A program made the translations under genes and the position numbers. Below, one piece after another: positions 5,391 to 11,148 of a stretch of DNA of 11,148 bases (position 1 is its first letter; each line of letters begins with the position of its first letter). The notes under the pieces were generated by a model. The model did no database searches and had not been told where the DNA came from. It saw only the letters and a program-made list of their open reading frames with translations. The DNA comes from Roseburia_D yibonii (GTDB lineage: Bacteria > Bacillota > Clostridia > Lachnospirales > Lachnospiraceae), in assembly GCF_014297335.1 (NCBI RefSeq), contig NZ_JACOQH010000015.1, positions 1-11,148 of the forward strand, read 5' to 3'.

Positions 5391-6812
5391 GTGATTGATG
5401 ATTACTATGAGAAAATCAGACGAGGCAAGCAGGAAAAGTTGTTTCATGAAGTAATATTTCAGATTGGAAACAAGGATGATATGAATGCCAAAAGTGAGGA
5501 CGGAGTGTTGGCAAAAAAGATTTTAACGGAATTTATGGATGAGTTCCAAGCTAGAAATCCGAACTTGTATGTATTCTCGGCACATCTGCATATGGATGAG
5601 GAAACACCACATTTACACATTGATTTTGTGCCATATATTACAGGTAGTAAGCGAGGATTGGATACAAGAGTATCGTTAAAATCTGCATTGGCTGCGGAGG
5701 GGTTCAAAGGCGGCACAAGAGGTGCTACAGAATTAAATCAATGGATTGCATCAGAGAAGCAGGAACTTGCAGCTGTAATGGAGCGATATGATGTGGCATG
5801 GCTTCAAAAGGGCACACATGAGAAACATTTGTCTGTGCTAGAATTTGAAAAGAAAGAACGGGCGAAGGAAGTAGCAGAATTAGATAGCCAGAAATATGAA
5901 ATAGCTTCGGCGATTGCACAGCTTGGCGAAGAAGTTTCAGTAAAGAAACAGGAGTTAAATGATATTGCATCAGAAAAGCAAATAGCAGAAGCAGCAGTGC
6001 AAAAGGCAAAAGAAGAAAGTGCAGTGGCACAACAGGAGAATGAGACATTGCTGGCAAATAATCAGGATTTGCGTGTGGAGAATTCTAGGCTTGAAAGCCG
6101 CAAAGACAGGCTTCGCATGGAAAATCATGATTTGAAGCAGAAGCAACAAAGATTACAGGCAGATAATGAGGAATTGGAACAACGACATGAAGATTTACAA
6201 TACACGAATGGTGAATTACAGAATGTGAATGACCGATTATCTGATGACAATCATACTCTGGAGCAAAGGAACGATGCATTGCAATCTGATAATCAGACAT
6301 TAAGACAAAAATACAATGATTTGCAACAGAGTAATGTTCAGCTTGAAAAGCAACAGAAAGAGCTTAAAAGCAATATAGAGAAGATGGTTCAATCAGAGGA
6401 ATTATTACAACGAGATGTGCGTAAGTATGATGAAGCACCAGAATGGCAGTTGCCGGAGCTAGGAGCATTTACAAGTGCGAAAGCGTTTCGGGATAAGGTG
6501 GTATTGCCACTTGTGAATAAGTTGAAGTCTTTGGTGAAAAATCTGACAATTCAGTGTGTAAGGCTGAAAGAGGAAGTCCTGAAACTGAGAAAAGAGAAGA
6601 GAGAACTTTTGGAAAGTGTGGAGTTTTATAAGGGAAAGATTAGGGATATGAATGAAAGGACAGAGCTGTTGCAGGAAAAGGCGGATGATCTGGAGCGTGT
6701 GAAGAGGTATGCTGGTGCTGAGCAGATTGATACGATTATTGGTAAAGTGAAGGAACAGGAGCGTGTGGAACAGAAAGCTAGACGATATAAAAGGACTTAT
6801 GAAGCAAGATAA
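5391..6812 (+). CDS. mob: MobV (Mob/Pre) relaxase, main part with metal-binding motif and long coiled coil; lacks its N-terminus
   Basis: The frame gives 473 residues from GTG 5391. HLHMDEETPHLHIDFVPY (residues 65-82) is the HxDExxPHxHxDF motif of MobV relaxases, which holds the divalent metal and nicks oriT. From about residue 140 to 340 the chain is a long coiled coil with many EN, LQ and QR heptads (for example LQADNEELEQRHEDLQYTNG), and a second helical part runs to the basic C-terminus. Together with the upstream 60 codons in the same frame the intact protein would be about 539 residues. GGAAAG at 5380-5385 could allow a restart at GTG 5391, but that product lacks the HNxR motif. The element is thus either mobilization-defective, dependent on readthrough of TAG, or served by another relaxase. 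Confidence in family is high; in activity, low. Confidence 0.9.
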   Translation: MIDDYYEKIRRGKQEKLFHEVIFQIGNKDDMNAKSEDGVLAKKILTEFMDEFQARNPNLYVFSAHLHMDEETPHLHIDFVPYITGSKRGLDTRVSLKSALAAEGFKGGTRGATELNQWIASEKQELAAVMERYDVAWLQKGTHEKHLSVLEFEKKERAKEVAELDSQKYEIASAIAQLGEEVSVKKQELNDIASEKQIAEAAVQKAKEESAVAQQENETLLANNQDLRVENSRLESRKDRLRMENHDLKQKQQRLQADNEELEQRHEDLQYTNGELQNVNDRLSDDNHTLEQRNDALQSDNQTLRQKYNDLQQSNVQLEKQQKELKSNIEKMVQSEELLQRDVRKYDEAPEWQLPELGAFTSAKAFRDKVVLPLVNKLKSLVKNLTIQCVRLKEEVLKLRKEKRELLESVEFYKGKIRDMNERTELLQEKADDLERVKRYAGAEQIDTIIGKVKEQERVEQKARRYKRTYEAR

Positions 6813-6830
6813 TGTAAAGGATGGATTGAT

Positions 6831-7184
6831 GTGATGAAGGATGACAGAATGGATAATATTGTGGAATATGCTTATAACATGGATAATGGTTATGTTGAGG
6901 TATGGTTTACAGATGGGAATATGCTTCGGATAAAGTGCGAAGAAGTAGAGGCTGCTCTGCGAACAACAGAGCAGTCACTGGTAAAGTTACATAAATTATT
7001 GGATAAAAAGCCGATAGAGTATGTGGCGATGGCACTATCCGGGGAGATGCAGGCATATTGTGATATCGAGGATGATATGGTTAAAGGGATGTTTGGAATG
7101 ATTGTGCAGGGGTATTTGAAGAAAGGGTATAATCGGGCTACGGCGGAGATGATGGCTAGGGAGTTTTTTAGGTATGAGAGTTGA
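6831..7184 (+). CDS. DUF6061-like small protein
   Basis: The 117-residue product contains EYAYNMDNGYVEVWFTDGNM followed by LRIKCEEVEAAL, a pattern I recognise from the DUF6061 family: a short beta sheet region of the form Y-N-M-D-x-G-x-V-x-V-W-F-x-D-G. DUF6061 proteins are common next to relaxase genes in clostridial elements and have no known function. The C-terminal third (ALSGEMQAYCDIEDDMVKGM, then helices to REFFRYES) is longer than the minimal family and predicted helical. The start is GTG 6831, 9 bases after AAAGGA; ATG 6834 is the alternative. It follows the relaxase by 18 bases, so they are co-transcribed. No membrane segment or catalytic signature is visible. Confidence 0.7.
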   Translation: MMKDDRMDNIVEYAYNMDNGYVEVWFTDGNMLRIKCEEVEAALRTTEQSLVKLHKLLDKKPIEYVAMALSGEMQAYCDIEDDMVKGMFGMIVQGYLKKGYNRATAEMMAREFFRYES

Positions 7185-7293
7185 AATAAGTATAGATGTT
7201 TTGCACAAAATGCTGTATACTTTAGATGTGAAATTGGATAAAAATTGATATGATATTAGATAAAATAATAGTCGGACAGAAAGGAGATACAGT

Positions 7294-8163
7294 ATGTTTT
7301 ATTCTCCGTTAAGATATCCAGGTGGTAAAGGAAAATTAGAGCCATTTATGGAATTATTGATTAGACAAACAGGACATTTGGGTGGAACCTATGTGGAACC
7401 CTTTGCTGGTGGCGCGGGAATTGCACTGGAATTATTGGAAAAGGGAATTGTGAGTGATATAGTTATCAACGATTTGGATAAGGGGATATATTCATTTTGG
7501 AGAGCAATTCTTACAGAAACAGATAGATTTATAAATAATATACGAAATGTAGAACTGAGTATTGATGAATGGAACAGGCAGCGAGAAATAATTGATGATT
7601 GTAGTCGATATAGTTATGAGCTTGGTTTCGCAACATTTTATTTGAATAGAACAAATAGATCAGGGATAATAAAGGGTGGCGTAATTGGCGGTATAGAACA
7701 AGCTGGTAATTGGAGAATGGATGCAAGATTTAACAGAGAAGCATTGATAGAACGTATAGTGAAAATTGCAAGTCGAAAAAACCATATTCATTTATATAAT
7801 AAAGATGTTAATTCGTTTATTCAAAATTATTTACCAAAATATCAGCAGAACGCATTTGTGTATTTCGACCCGCCATATTTTGATAAAGGAAAACAATTAT
7901 ATTTGAACTTCTTTTCATATGATGATCATGTTAGGATCGAGAGAATGATAAATAATCAAGTTAATTGTGATTGGGTTATTACATATGATGACGTTCAGGA
8001 AATAGCAGATATTTATCAAAATCATATCTTAAAGAGATTTGATTTGAATTATAGTGCGGCTGTAAAGAGAAAAGCAAGTGAGATTATTATATTTAAACGG
8101 AAAAGTATGATACCTACAGATAGTCAATTACAACATAATGGAATTTGTGTGAATTTACGATAA
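7294..8163 (+). CDS. D12-class DNA adenine (N6) methyltransferase, Dam-like
   Basis: The 289-residue protein begins MFYSPLRYPGGKGKLEPFME and has FAGGAG at 37-42 (AdoMet-binding motif I) and DPPY at 192-195 (catalytic motif IV), with PPYFDKGKQLYLNFFSYDDH following. Motif I preceding DPPY with a target-recognition region between is the alpha-type D12/Dam architecture, and the length is typical. It should methylate adenine in a short site; GATC is common for the class, but specificity cannot be read from sequence. AAAGGAG precedes the ATG by 9 bases. The next gene starts 11 bases after its stop, so the pair is translated together. Roles to weigh are protection partner for the neighbouring ATPase/TOPRIM protein, or an orphan methylase shielding the element from host restriction. 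The upstream 109-bp gap is AT-rich with only weak promoter-like sequences. Confidence 0.9.
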   Translation: MFYSPLRYPGGKGKLEPFMELLIRQTGHLGGTYVEPFAGGAGIALELLEKGIVSDIVINDLDKGIYSFWRAILTETDRFINNIRNVELSIDEWNRQREIIDDCSRYSYELGFATFYLNRTNRSGIIKGGVIGGIEQAGNWRMDARFNREALIERIVKIASRKNHIHLYNKDVNSFIQNYLPKYQQNAFVYFDPPYFDKGKQLYLNFFSYDDHVRIERMINNQVNCDWVITYDDVQEIADIYQNHILKRFDLNYSAAVKRKASEIIIFKRKSMIPTDSQLQHNGICVNLR

Positions 8164-8174
8164 GGAGATCACGA

Positions 8175-9776
8175 ATGTACAAGTTATTAAAGTTGAATGA
8201 TTTTAGACAATTTAAGGATATGGATATTTCGTTAGGAAAAAGATTGACAGTCTTGGCCGGGCGAAATTCAACAGGTAAATCCACAATTTTAGGTATATTG
8301 GCCAATAGTGGTGAATTAAAAAAGAAAGATGGAACAACTTATGCAGATGGACAGTTTAGAGCAGAATTTAGTGAGATTTTTCATGGAAGCAAAAAATATG
8401 ATGCTTCAGGCTCTGACAGAATTCAAATAGATATAGTCGATGAAAATGATGATCAGATCGATTATAGAAAATTCCGGACTGCTTGGCAAAATGATAATGG
8501 AAAAGATCGATTTAGAGTGATTCCATTAAAAATGCTTGAAGATGGTAAAAAAACAGAAGCTAAAATGCAGATACCTGTAATTTATTTGGGATTATCTAGG
8601 TTATTTCCTATAGGTGAGGCTAATGAGGACAAAATAACCACAAAAAAGATAAAGTTCATTGATGATGAACAGAAACAGTGGTTTGTTGAACAATATACTC
8701 AGATATTATCACTATATGATACAGTTACGGATGTTAGCAATTATTCAATAGGAGAAACTGATAAGAAAAAAGGTGTTGGCATAGAAACTGATAAGTATGA
8801 TTATCTGACTAATTCATCCGGTCAAGATAACTTGGGACAGATTTTAATGGCTATCCTTTCTTTTAAAAGACTGAAAAAACAACGAGAAGAGTGGACTGGA
8901 GGTCTCCTGTTAATTGATGAGATAGATGCAACACTTCATCCAGCAGCACAGAAGAGGCTTATTGATTTACTTACAAAGGAAGCAAAAGTAAATGATATAC
9001 AAGTTGTTGTGACAACGCATAGTTCTGATTTACTTAAGCATATTTGCAACAAAACTGTGCATAATAATATTAATAAGAATAATCCTGTTGAATTGTATTA
9101 TTTTACAAATGGAAATAGACATTTAGAAATGAAACGCAATCCGGATTATTCAACAATTGAAAATGATTTATTGGTGGAATCTATGTTGCAAAATTCAAAT
9201 AAAGTAAAAGTTTATTCAGAAGATGCAGAAAATAGGTGGTTTATACGTAAATTAGTACCAGAGTATCTGCCTTATGTAGATATATTAGATGTCAAAATTG
9301 GTTGTGATCAGCTATTAAGTCTATATACTGGTGATATATCATATTTTGGAAATGTTCTTATTGTGCTTGATGGTGATGTAAATGATAAGGATTTACAAAC
9401 GATTCCTGAACAATTAAGAAATCGTTTAAATAATATCATAAAATTACCAGGGACTGTAAGACCTGAGGAAGTAATATACAAGTATATTCTTGATTTGGAC
9501 CCAGAACATCCATATTGGGAGAATGCTAGTAAAGTTGACATGAATTGGACATATTTTAAGGAAAATGGACCAGATTCATCGAGATATAATCAAGAAAAGG
9601 ATAGAGAAAAATATAAAAAATGGTTTGTTGATCATCAGGCGATATTTGACTCAACAAAGTTATTTGAATTTTGGGCTGCCGATAATAAAGAGTTGGTAGA
9701 GAAATTCAAGAAGAGTTTTGTTGAGTCGTATAATGCAGTTGCAAGTAGAATTTTTTCTATAACAATTAAGGAGTAA
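8175..9776 (+). CDS. ABC-type ATPase with C-terminal TOPRIM-like region (OLD / PARIS-like putative defence nuclease)
   Basis: The 533-residue protein starts MYKLLKLNDFRQFKDMDISL and has a Walker A motif GRNSTGKST (29-37), an ABC signature-like NSSGQDNLGQ (213-222), Walker B LLLIDEIDATLHP (244-256, D248/E249) and an H-loop VVTTHSSD (278-285). From about residue 343 a second region reads VKVYSEDAENRWFIRKL (E349) and later VLIVLDGDVNDKD with D399 and D401, the E...DxD order of TOPRIM nucleases such as OLD proteins, GajA and the DUF4435 partner of PARIS. The remaining C-terminus is helical and unassigned. ATG 8175 is chosen because AAGGAG (8162-8167), overlapping the methylase stop, is ideally placed; a frame extending to 8145 would overlap that gene. 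No helicase (GajB) or second nuclease gene accompanies it. Family membership is inferred from motifs. Confidence 0.8.
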   Translation: MYKLLKLNDFRQFKDMDISLGKRLTVLAGRNSTGKSTILGILANSGELKKKDGTTYADGQFRAEFSEIFHGSKKYDASGSDRIQIDIVDENDDQIDYRKFRTAWQNDNGKDRFRVIPLKMLEDGKKTEAKMQIPVIYLGLSRLFPIGEANEDKITTKKIKFIDDEQKQWFVEQYTQILSLYDTVTDVSNYSIGETDKKKGVGIETDKYDYLTNSSGQDNLGQILMAILSFKRLKKQREEWTGGLLLIDEIDATLHPAAQKRLIDLLTKEAKVNDIQVVVTTHSSDLLKHICNKTVHNNINKNNPVELYYFTNGNRHLEMKRNPDYSTIENDLLVESMLQNSNKVKVYSEDAENRWFIRKLVPEYLPYVDILDVKIGCDQLLSLYTGDISYFGNVLIVLDGDVNDKDLQTIPEQLRNRLNNIIKLPGTVRPEEVIYKYILDLDPEHPYWENASKVDMNWTYFKENGPDSSRYNQEKDREKYKKWFVDHQAIFDSTKLFEFWAADNKELVEKFKKSFVESYNAVASRIFSITIKE

Positions 9777-9799
9777 TCCATTGTAGATTTTATCAAGAG

Positions 9800-9898
9800 A
9801 TGTCCTATATCTTAATTCTAATGCCTGGCTCTATTTTGGCTCTAAAAATTTTAGCCGAGGTACACAAAAATGCAAAATTAGATGAATATGAAGAATAA
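9800..9898 (+). other. Short unassigned reading frame at the right end of the element
   Basis: A 32-codon frame MSYILILMPGSILALKILAE followed by VHKNAKLDEYEE could be a mini-protein or the tail of a lost gene, with a hydrophobic start and charged end. No usable ribosome binding site precedes the ATG (AAGAG abuts it), and the frame runs through the repeat at 9827-9844, which more likely explains conservation here. I do not recognise it. Confidence 0.2.
9827..9845. repeat. Paired 11-bp-period repeat, copy 1 (possible integrase-binding site)
   Basis: GGCTCTA-TTTT-GGCTCTA-A: two 7-base direct repeats one helical turn apart. The same arrangement recurs at 10020-10038 with GGTACTA in place of GGCTCTA. 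Period, spacing and pairing resemble arm-type or core-type sites of tyrosine recombinases; this is inferred. Confidence 0.5.
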
Positions 9899-9916
9899 AA
9901 CGCACAAATGTGTACC
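9859..9916. promoter_or_regulatory. Distant copy of the repressor operator
   Basis: CACAAATGTGTACC at 9903-9916 is identical over 14 bases to operator site 2 (1723-1736). At 9859-9866 the inverted half GGTACACA occurs, so a GGTACACA...TGTGTACC inverted pair spans 58 bases. It is the only copy found away from the repressor promoter region. Confidence 0.6.
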
Positions 9917-9966
9917 AAGAAACAGCCAGATAAATCATTCCGTCCAAGAGTTTGAATAATTTTCAA

Positions 9967-10012
9967 AAGCTCGCAAAGCCTAGTAAAATGGGCATTTGCG
10001 AGCTTGTTTTTT
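9967..10012 (+). terminator. Strong hairpin terminator after the ATPase/TOPRIM gene (probably bidirectional)
   Basis: AAGCTCGCAAAGCC (9967-9980) pairs with GGC-A-TTTGCGAGCTT (9991-10005), about 14 bp with one bulge and a 10-base loop, followed by GTTTTTT. On the minus strand it is followed by TTTTG and lies 30 bases past the stop of the minus-strand membrane gene, so it can also end that transcript, more weakly. Confidence 0.85.
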
Positions 10013-10019
10013 GCCTTGC

Positions 10020-10038
10020 GGTACTATTTTGGTACTAA
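10020..10038. repeat. Paired 11-bp-period repeat, copy 2 (possible integrase-binding site or element end)
   Basis: GGTACTA-TTTT-GGTACTA-A matches the layout of 9827-9845 with a two-base change in each half. The stop codon (TAG) of the minus-strand membrane gene is embedded in it (10037-10035), so the boundary between element and flank may fall here. Confidence 0.5.
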
Positions 10039-10631
10039 TTTTGTGTATTTTTTAAGACTCCCTTATATATCAAAATTGCAAGAATATCAGTCGGTATGTA
10101 GAGAAGCAAATTACCGAAGAATACAGATGCATTAAATGTACTGCAAGATCCCTTTGTTATTAGAAAGCAAGCAAATGTATGTATAGGTAAGAACAAGGTA
10201 TAGATAATTATATTTTTATCATGTACAATATTTATATAATTATATTTCTCAGTTGGAGTATTTTTAAAGTTTGAAATATCTTCATTTATATTTTCTTTAT
10301 TAATAATTTTTATACAAAGAGCTACAAAAGAAGATTTACGTTTTGTTGCAGCACATAATCCTGAATTATTCGGACGTAAAATAAGATAAAGATGATTTAT
10401 ATAACTGTTAAATTCATCACAATTGCATTCGTTTGGTTTAATATATGCATCTTTTATAAGATGGGAAAACCAAGTTATAGATTCAATATATAGCAAATCT
10501 GATGGATTTGATTTGAAAAAATTAATATATTCGATTAACATATCAATATCTTCTATTTCTGGCAATTTGAAAAAATTATAATAAATATTTGTTAGAATTA
10601 TGGATATGATAAAATCTATTATAAAAACCAT
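10035..10631 (-). CDS. Membrane-anchored protein, possible C-terminal GAF-like domain; N-terminus uncertain
   Basis: From ATG 10631 the product has 198 residues: a membrane helix at 1-25 (MVFIIDFIISIILTNIYYNF), a soluble middle, and a hydrophobic C-terminal part (IIIYTLFLPIHTFACFLITK and NLLLYIPTDILAILIYKGVL). The strand-helix order SSFVALCIKII...IIIYTLFLPI...FACFLITKG...NLLLYIPTDIL resembles the second half of GAF-like sensor domains seen in clostridial proteins with paired N-terminal helices; that is a tentative reading. The frame stays open upstream to a TGA near 10737 and encodes another probable membrane helix (NITLFFLLTLYIPLIGIIIT) but offers no ATG, GTG or TTG, and the AAAGGA before ATG 10631 is 18 bases away. 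The 5' end may therefore be damaged where it collides with the HD-type remnant. Base composition is clearly AT-richer than the mobilization genes. Confidence 0.5.
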   Translation of the reverse strand: MVFIIDFIISIILTNIYYNFFKLPEIEDIDMLIEYINFFKSNPSDLLYIESITWFSHLIKDAYIKPNECNCDEFNSYINHLYLILRPNNSGLCAATKRKSSFVALCIKIINKENINEDISNFKNTPTEKYNYINIVHDKNIIIYTLFLPIHTFACFLITKGSCSTFNASVFFGNLLLYIPTDILAILIYKGVLKNTQN

Positions 10632-10698
10632 ATAGGTGATAGAAAATAAATCCTTTCTGACAAATTGAGTAATGATAATTCCTATAAGAGGAATATAA

Positions 10699-10978
10699 AG
10701 TGTCAGTAAAAAGAATAAAGTAATATTTGGGAATAATCATTTTACACTCGAAGATTTTGAAAAAATTAAAGAGTATTTTGTTCAAGATGAGTATCAGCAT
10801 GCAATTGATTATTCAATCATACAGGTGCTAGGAGTGTTTAAAACATTTGTGAGTATTCCAGCATATATTGATAATCTTATATTAGTTCATAAATACACTT
10901 GTGATGTATGGAAAAATGGCTCAAAACATTTATATTTTTATACCCTTCATAATCAAGAACATGCTGTTGATCTAATTC
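10699..10978 (+). pseudogene. Fragment of an HD-type phosphohydrolase gene, cut by the IS
   Basis: The frame from 10699 (after TAA 10696-10698) reads FTLEDFEKIKEYFVQDEYQH, then YSIIQVLGVFKTFVSIPAYI and KHLYFYTLHNQEHAVDLI. The last motif is the first histidine segment of HD-superfamily metal-dependent phosphohydrolases (x-TxH-x3-H form). No start codon lies before these motifs, and the frame ends at TGA 10987-10989 inside the IS, immediately after the IS terminal repeat begins at 10979. It is thus a broken gene: its 3' part, with the HD and later metal ligands, is separated by the IS, and its 5' part is missing or overlaps the minus-strand membrane gene. The family call rests on one motif and overall flavour. 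Confidence 0.5.
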
Positions 10979-11013
10979 GTGTCTGCTGATCAAGCCGCAA
11001 ACACTTGATTTTA

Positions 11014-11042
11014 CTGACTTTTGCCCCACTTTCTGGTATAAT
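11014..11042 (+). promoter_or_regulatory. Promoter of the IS transposase
   Basis: TATAAT at 11037-11042 is perfect and CTGACT at 11014-11019 is a partial -35 match at 17-base spacing. Transcription would start near 11049, leaving a leader of about 70 bases. Confidence 0.6.
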
Positions 11043-11121
11043 GATAGCAAGGATTTTGACGAAAACAAATCGTTTTTCTTGCAGTTTTTTACAGATTTTG
11101 AGCATACGAGGGACTAAAACA

Positions 11122-11148
11122 ATGTACAAACCGATCGACAAGCTACAG
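11122..11148 (+). CDS. Transposase, first nine codons (partial, runs off the window)
   Basis: ATG 11122 follows GAGGGA (11108-11113) at 8 bases and encodes MYKPIDKLQ before the window ends. The start resembles DDE transposases of the IS1182 type in clostridia, which begin M-Y-K-x-x-x-K-L-x-F. Assignment rests on this short match together with the terminal repeat and promoter placed just upstream. Confidence 0.5.

Larger units (their letters stand above)
10979..11148 (+). mobile_element. Insertion sequence, left end with promoter and transposase start (continues past the window)
   Basis: The end GTGTCTGCTGATCAAGCC starts at 10979, matching in inverse the IS end at 105-116. It interrupts the HD-type reading frame. 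A promoter and a short transposase beginning follow. The family may be IS1182-like from the MYKPIDKLQ start, but nine residues do not settle it. Confidence 0.6.

Noticed and set aside
10576..10800. Minus-strand frame of 74 codons upstream of the membrane gene
   Set aside because: Rich in Y, F, H and N as expected from AT-rich shadow frames; the other minus frame gives clear membrane helices and the plus frame gives the HD motif.
1..11148. CRISPR array, tRNA or rRNA genes
   Set aside because: No regularly spaced repeat-spacer pattern and no cloverleaf or rRNA-like sequence was seen on either strand.

Overview
The window looks like accessory DNA from a low-GC gut-type Firmicute, most likely a Lachnospiraceae-like clostridium. 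This is inferred from AAAGGAG-type ribosome binding sites, consensus TTGACA/TATAAT promoters, AT-rich codon use and the kinds of small proteins present. No host housekeeping gene fixes the species. Most of it (about 1.1-10.0 kb) is one integrative mobilizable element, and the window is bracketed by the ends of what looks like the same insertion sequence in the same orientation (IS end at 1-116, IS start at 10979-11148).

Left flank (1-1090): after the IS end come a GrpB-family (UPF0157) gene and a compact type I toxin-antitoxin module. The module has a 38-residue membrane toxin of the holin-like (TxpA-like) type. A convergent antisense RNA is predicted from a consensus promoter and its own hairpin terminator.

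Element core (1096-7184): a minus-strand XRE/cI-type repressor faces an excisionase-like gene and a tyrosine integrase. Three copies of an ACACA-N2-TGTGT-type operator surround a perfect TTGACA-N17-TATAAT promoter. The integrase overlaps a MobC-like relaxosome gene by 4 bases. A RepA-like RecA-fold ATPase, a small conserved protein and a roughly 290-bp non-coding stretch packed with hairpins (probable oriT) follow. Next is a MobV (Mob/Pre) relaxase gene interrupted by an in-frame TAG after codon 60, which separates the HNxR motif from the HxDExxPHxHxD motif. A DUF6061-like small protein closes this block.

Cargo (7294-9776): a D12-class DNA adenine methyltransferase and, 11 bases later, a 533-residue ABC-type ATPase with a C-terminal TOPRIM-like (OLD or PARIS-like) region. 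This two-gene cassette is the best candidate for a defence or self-protection system.

Right end (9777-10040): a fifth-kilobase-scale repeat of the operator sequence, two copies of a GGYWCTA-TTTT-GGYWCTA motif and a strong hairpin terminator suggest this is the element boundary or recombinase-binding region.

Right flank (10035-11148): an AT-rich minus-strand membrane-anchored gene with a possible GAF-like C-terminal part, the remnant of a plus-strand HD-type phosphohydrolase gene cut by the IS, and the first nine codons of the IS transposase behind a good promoter.
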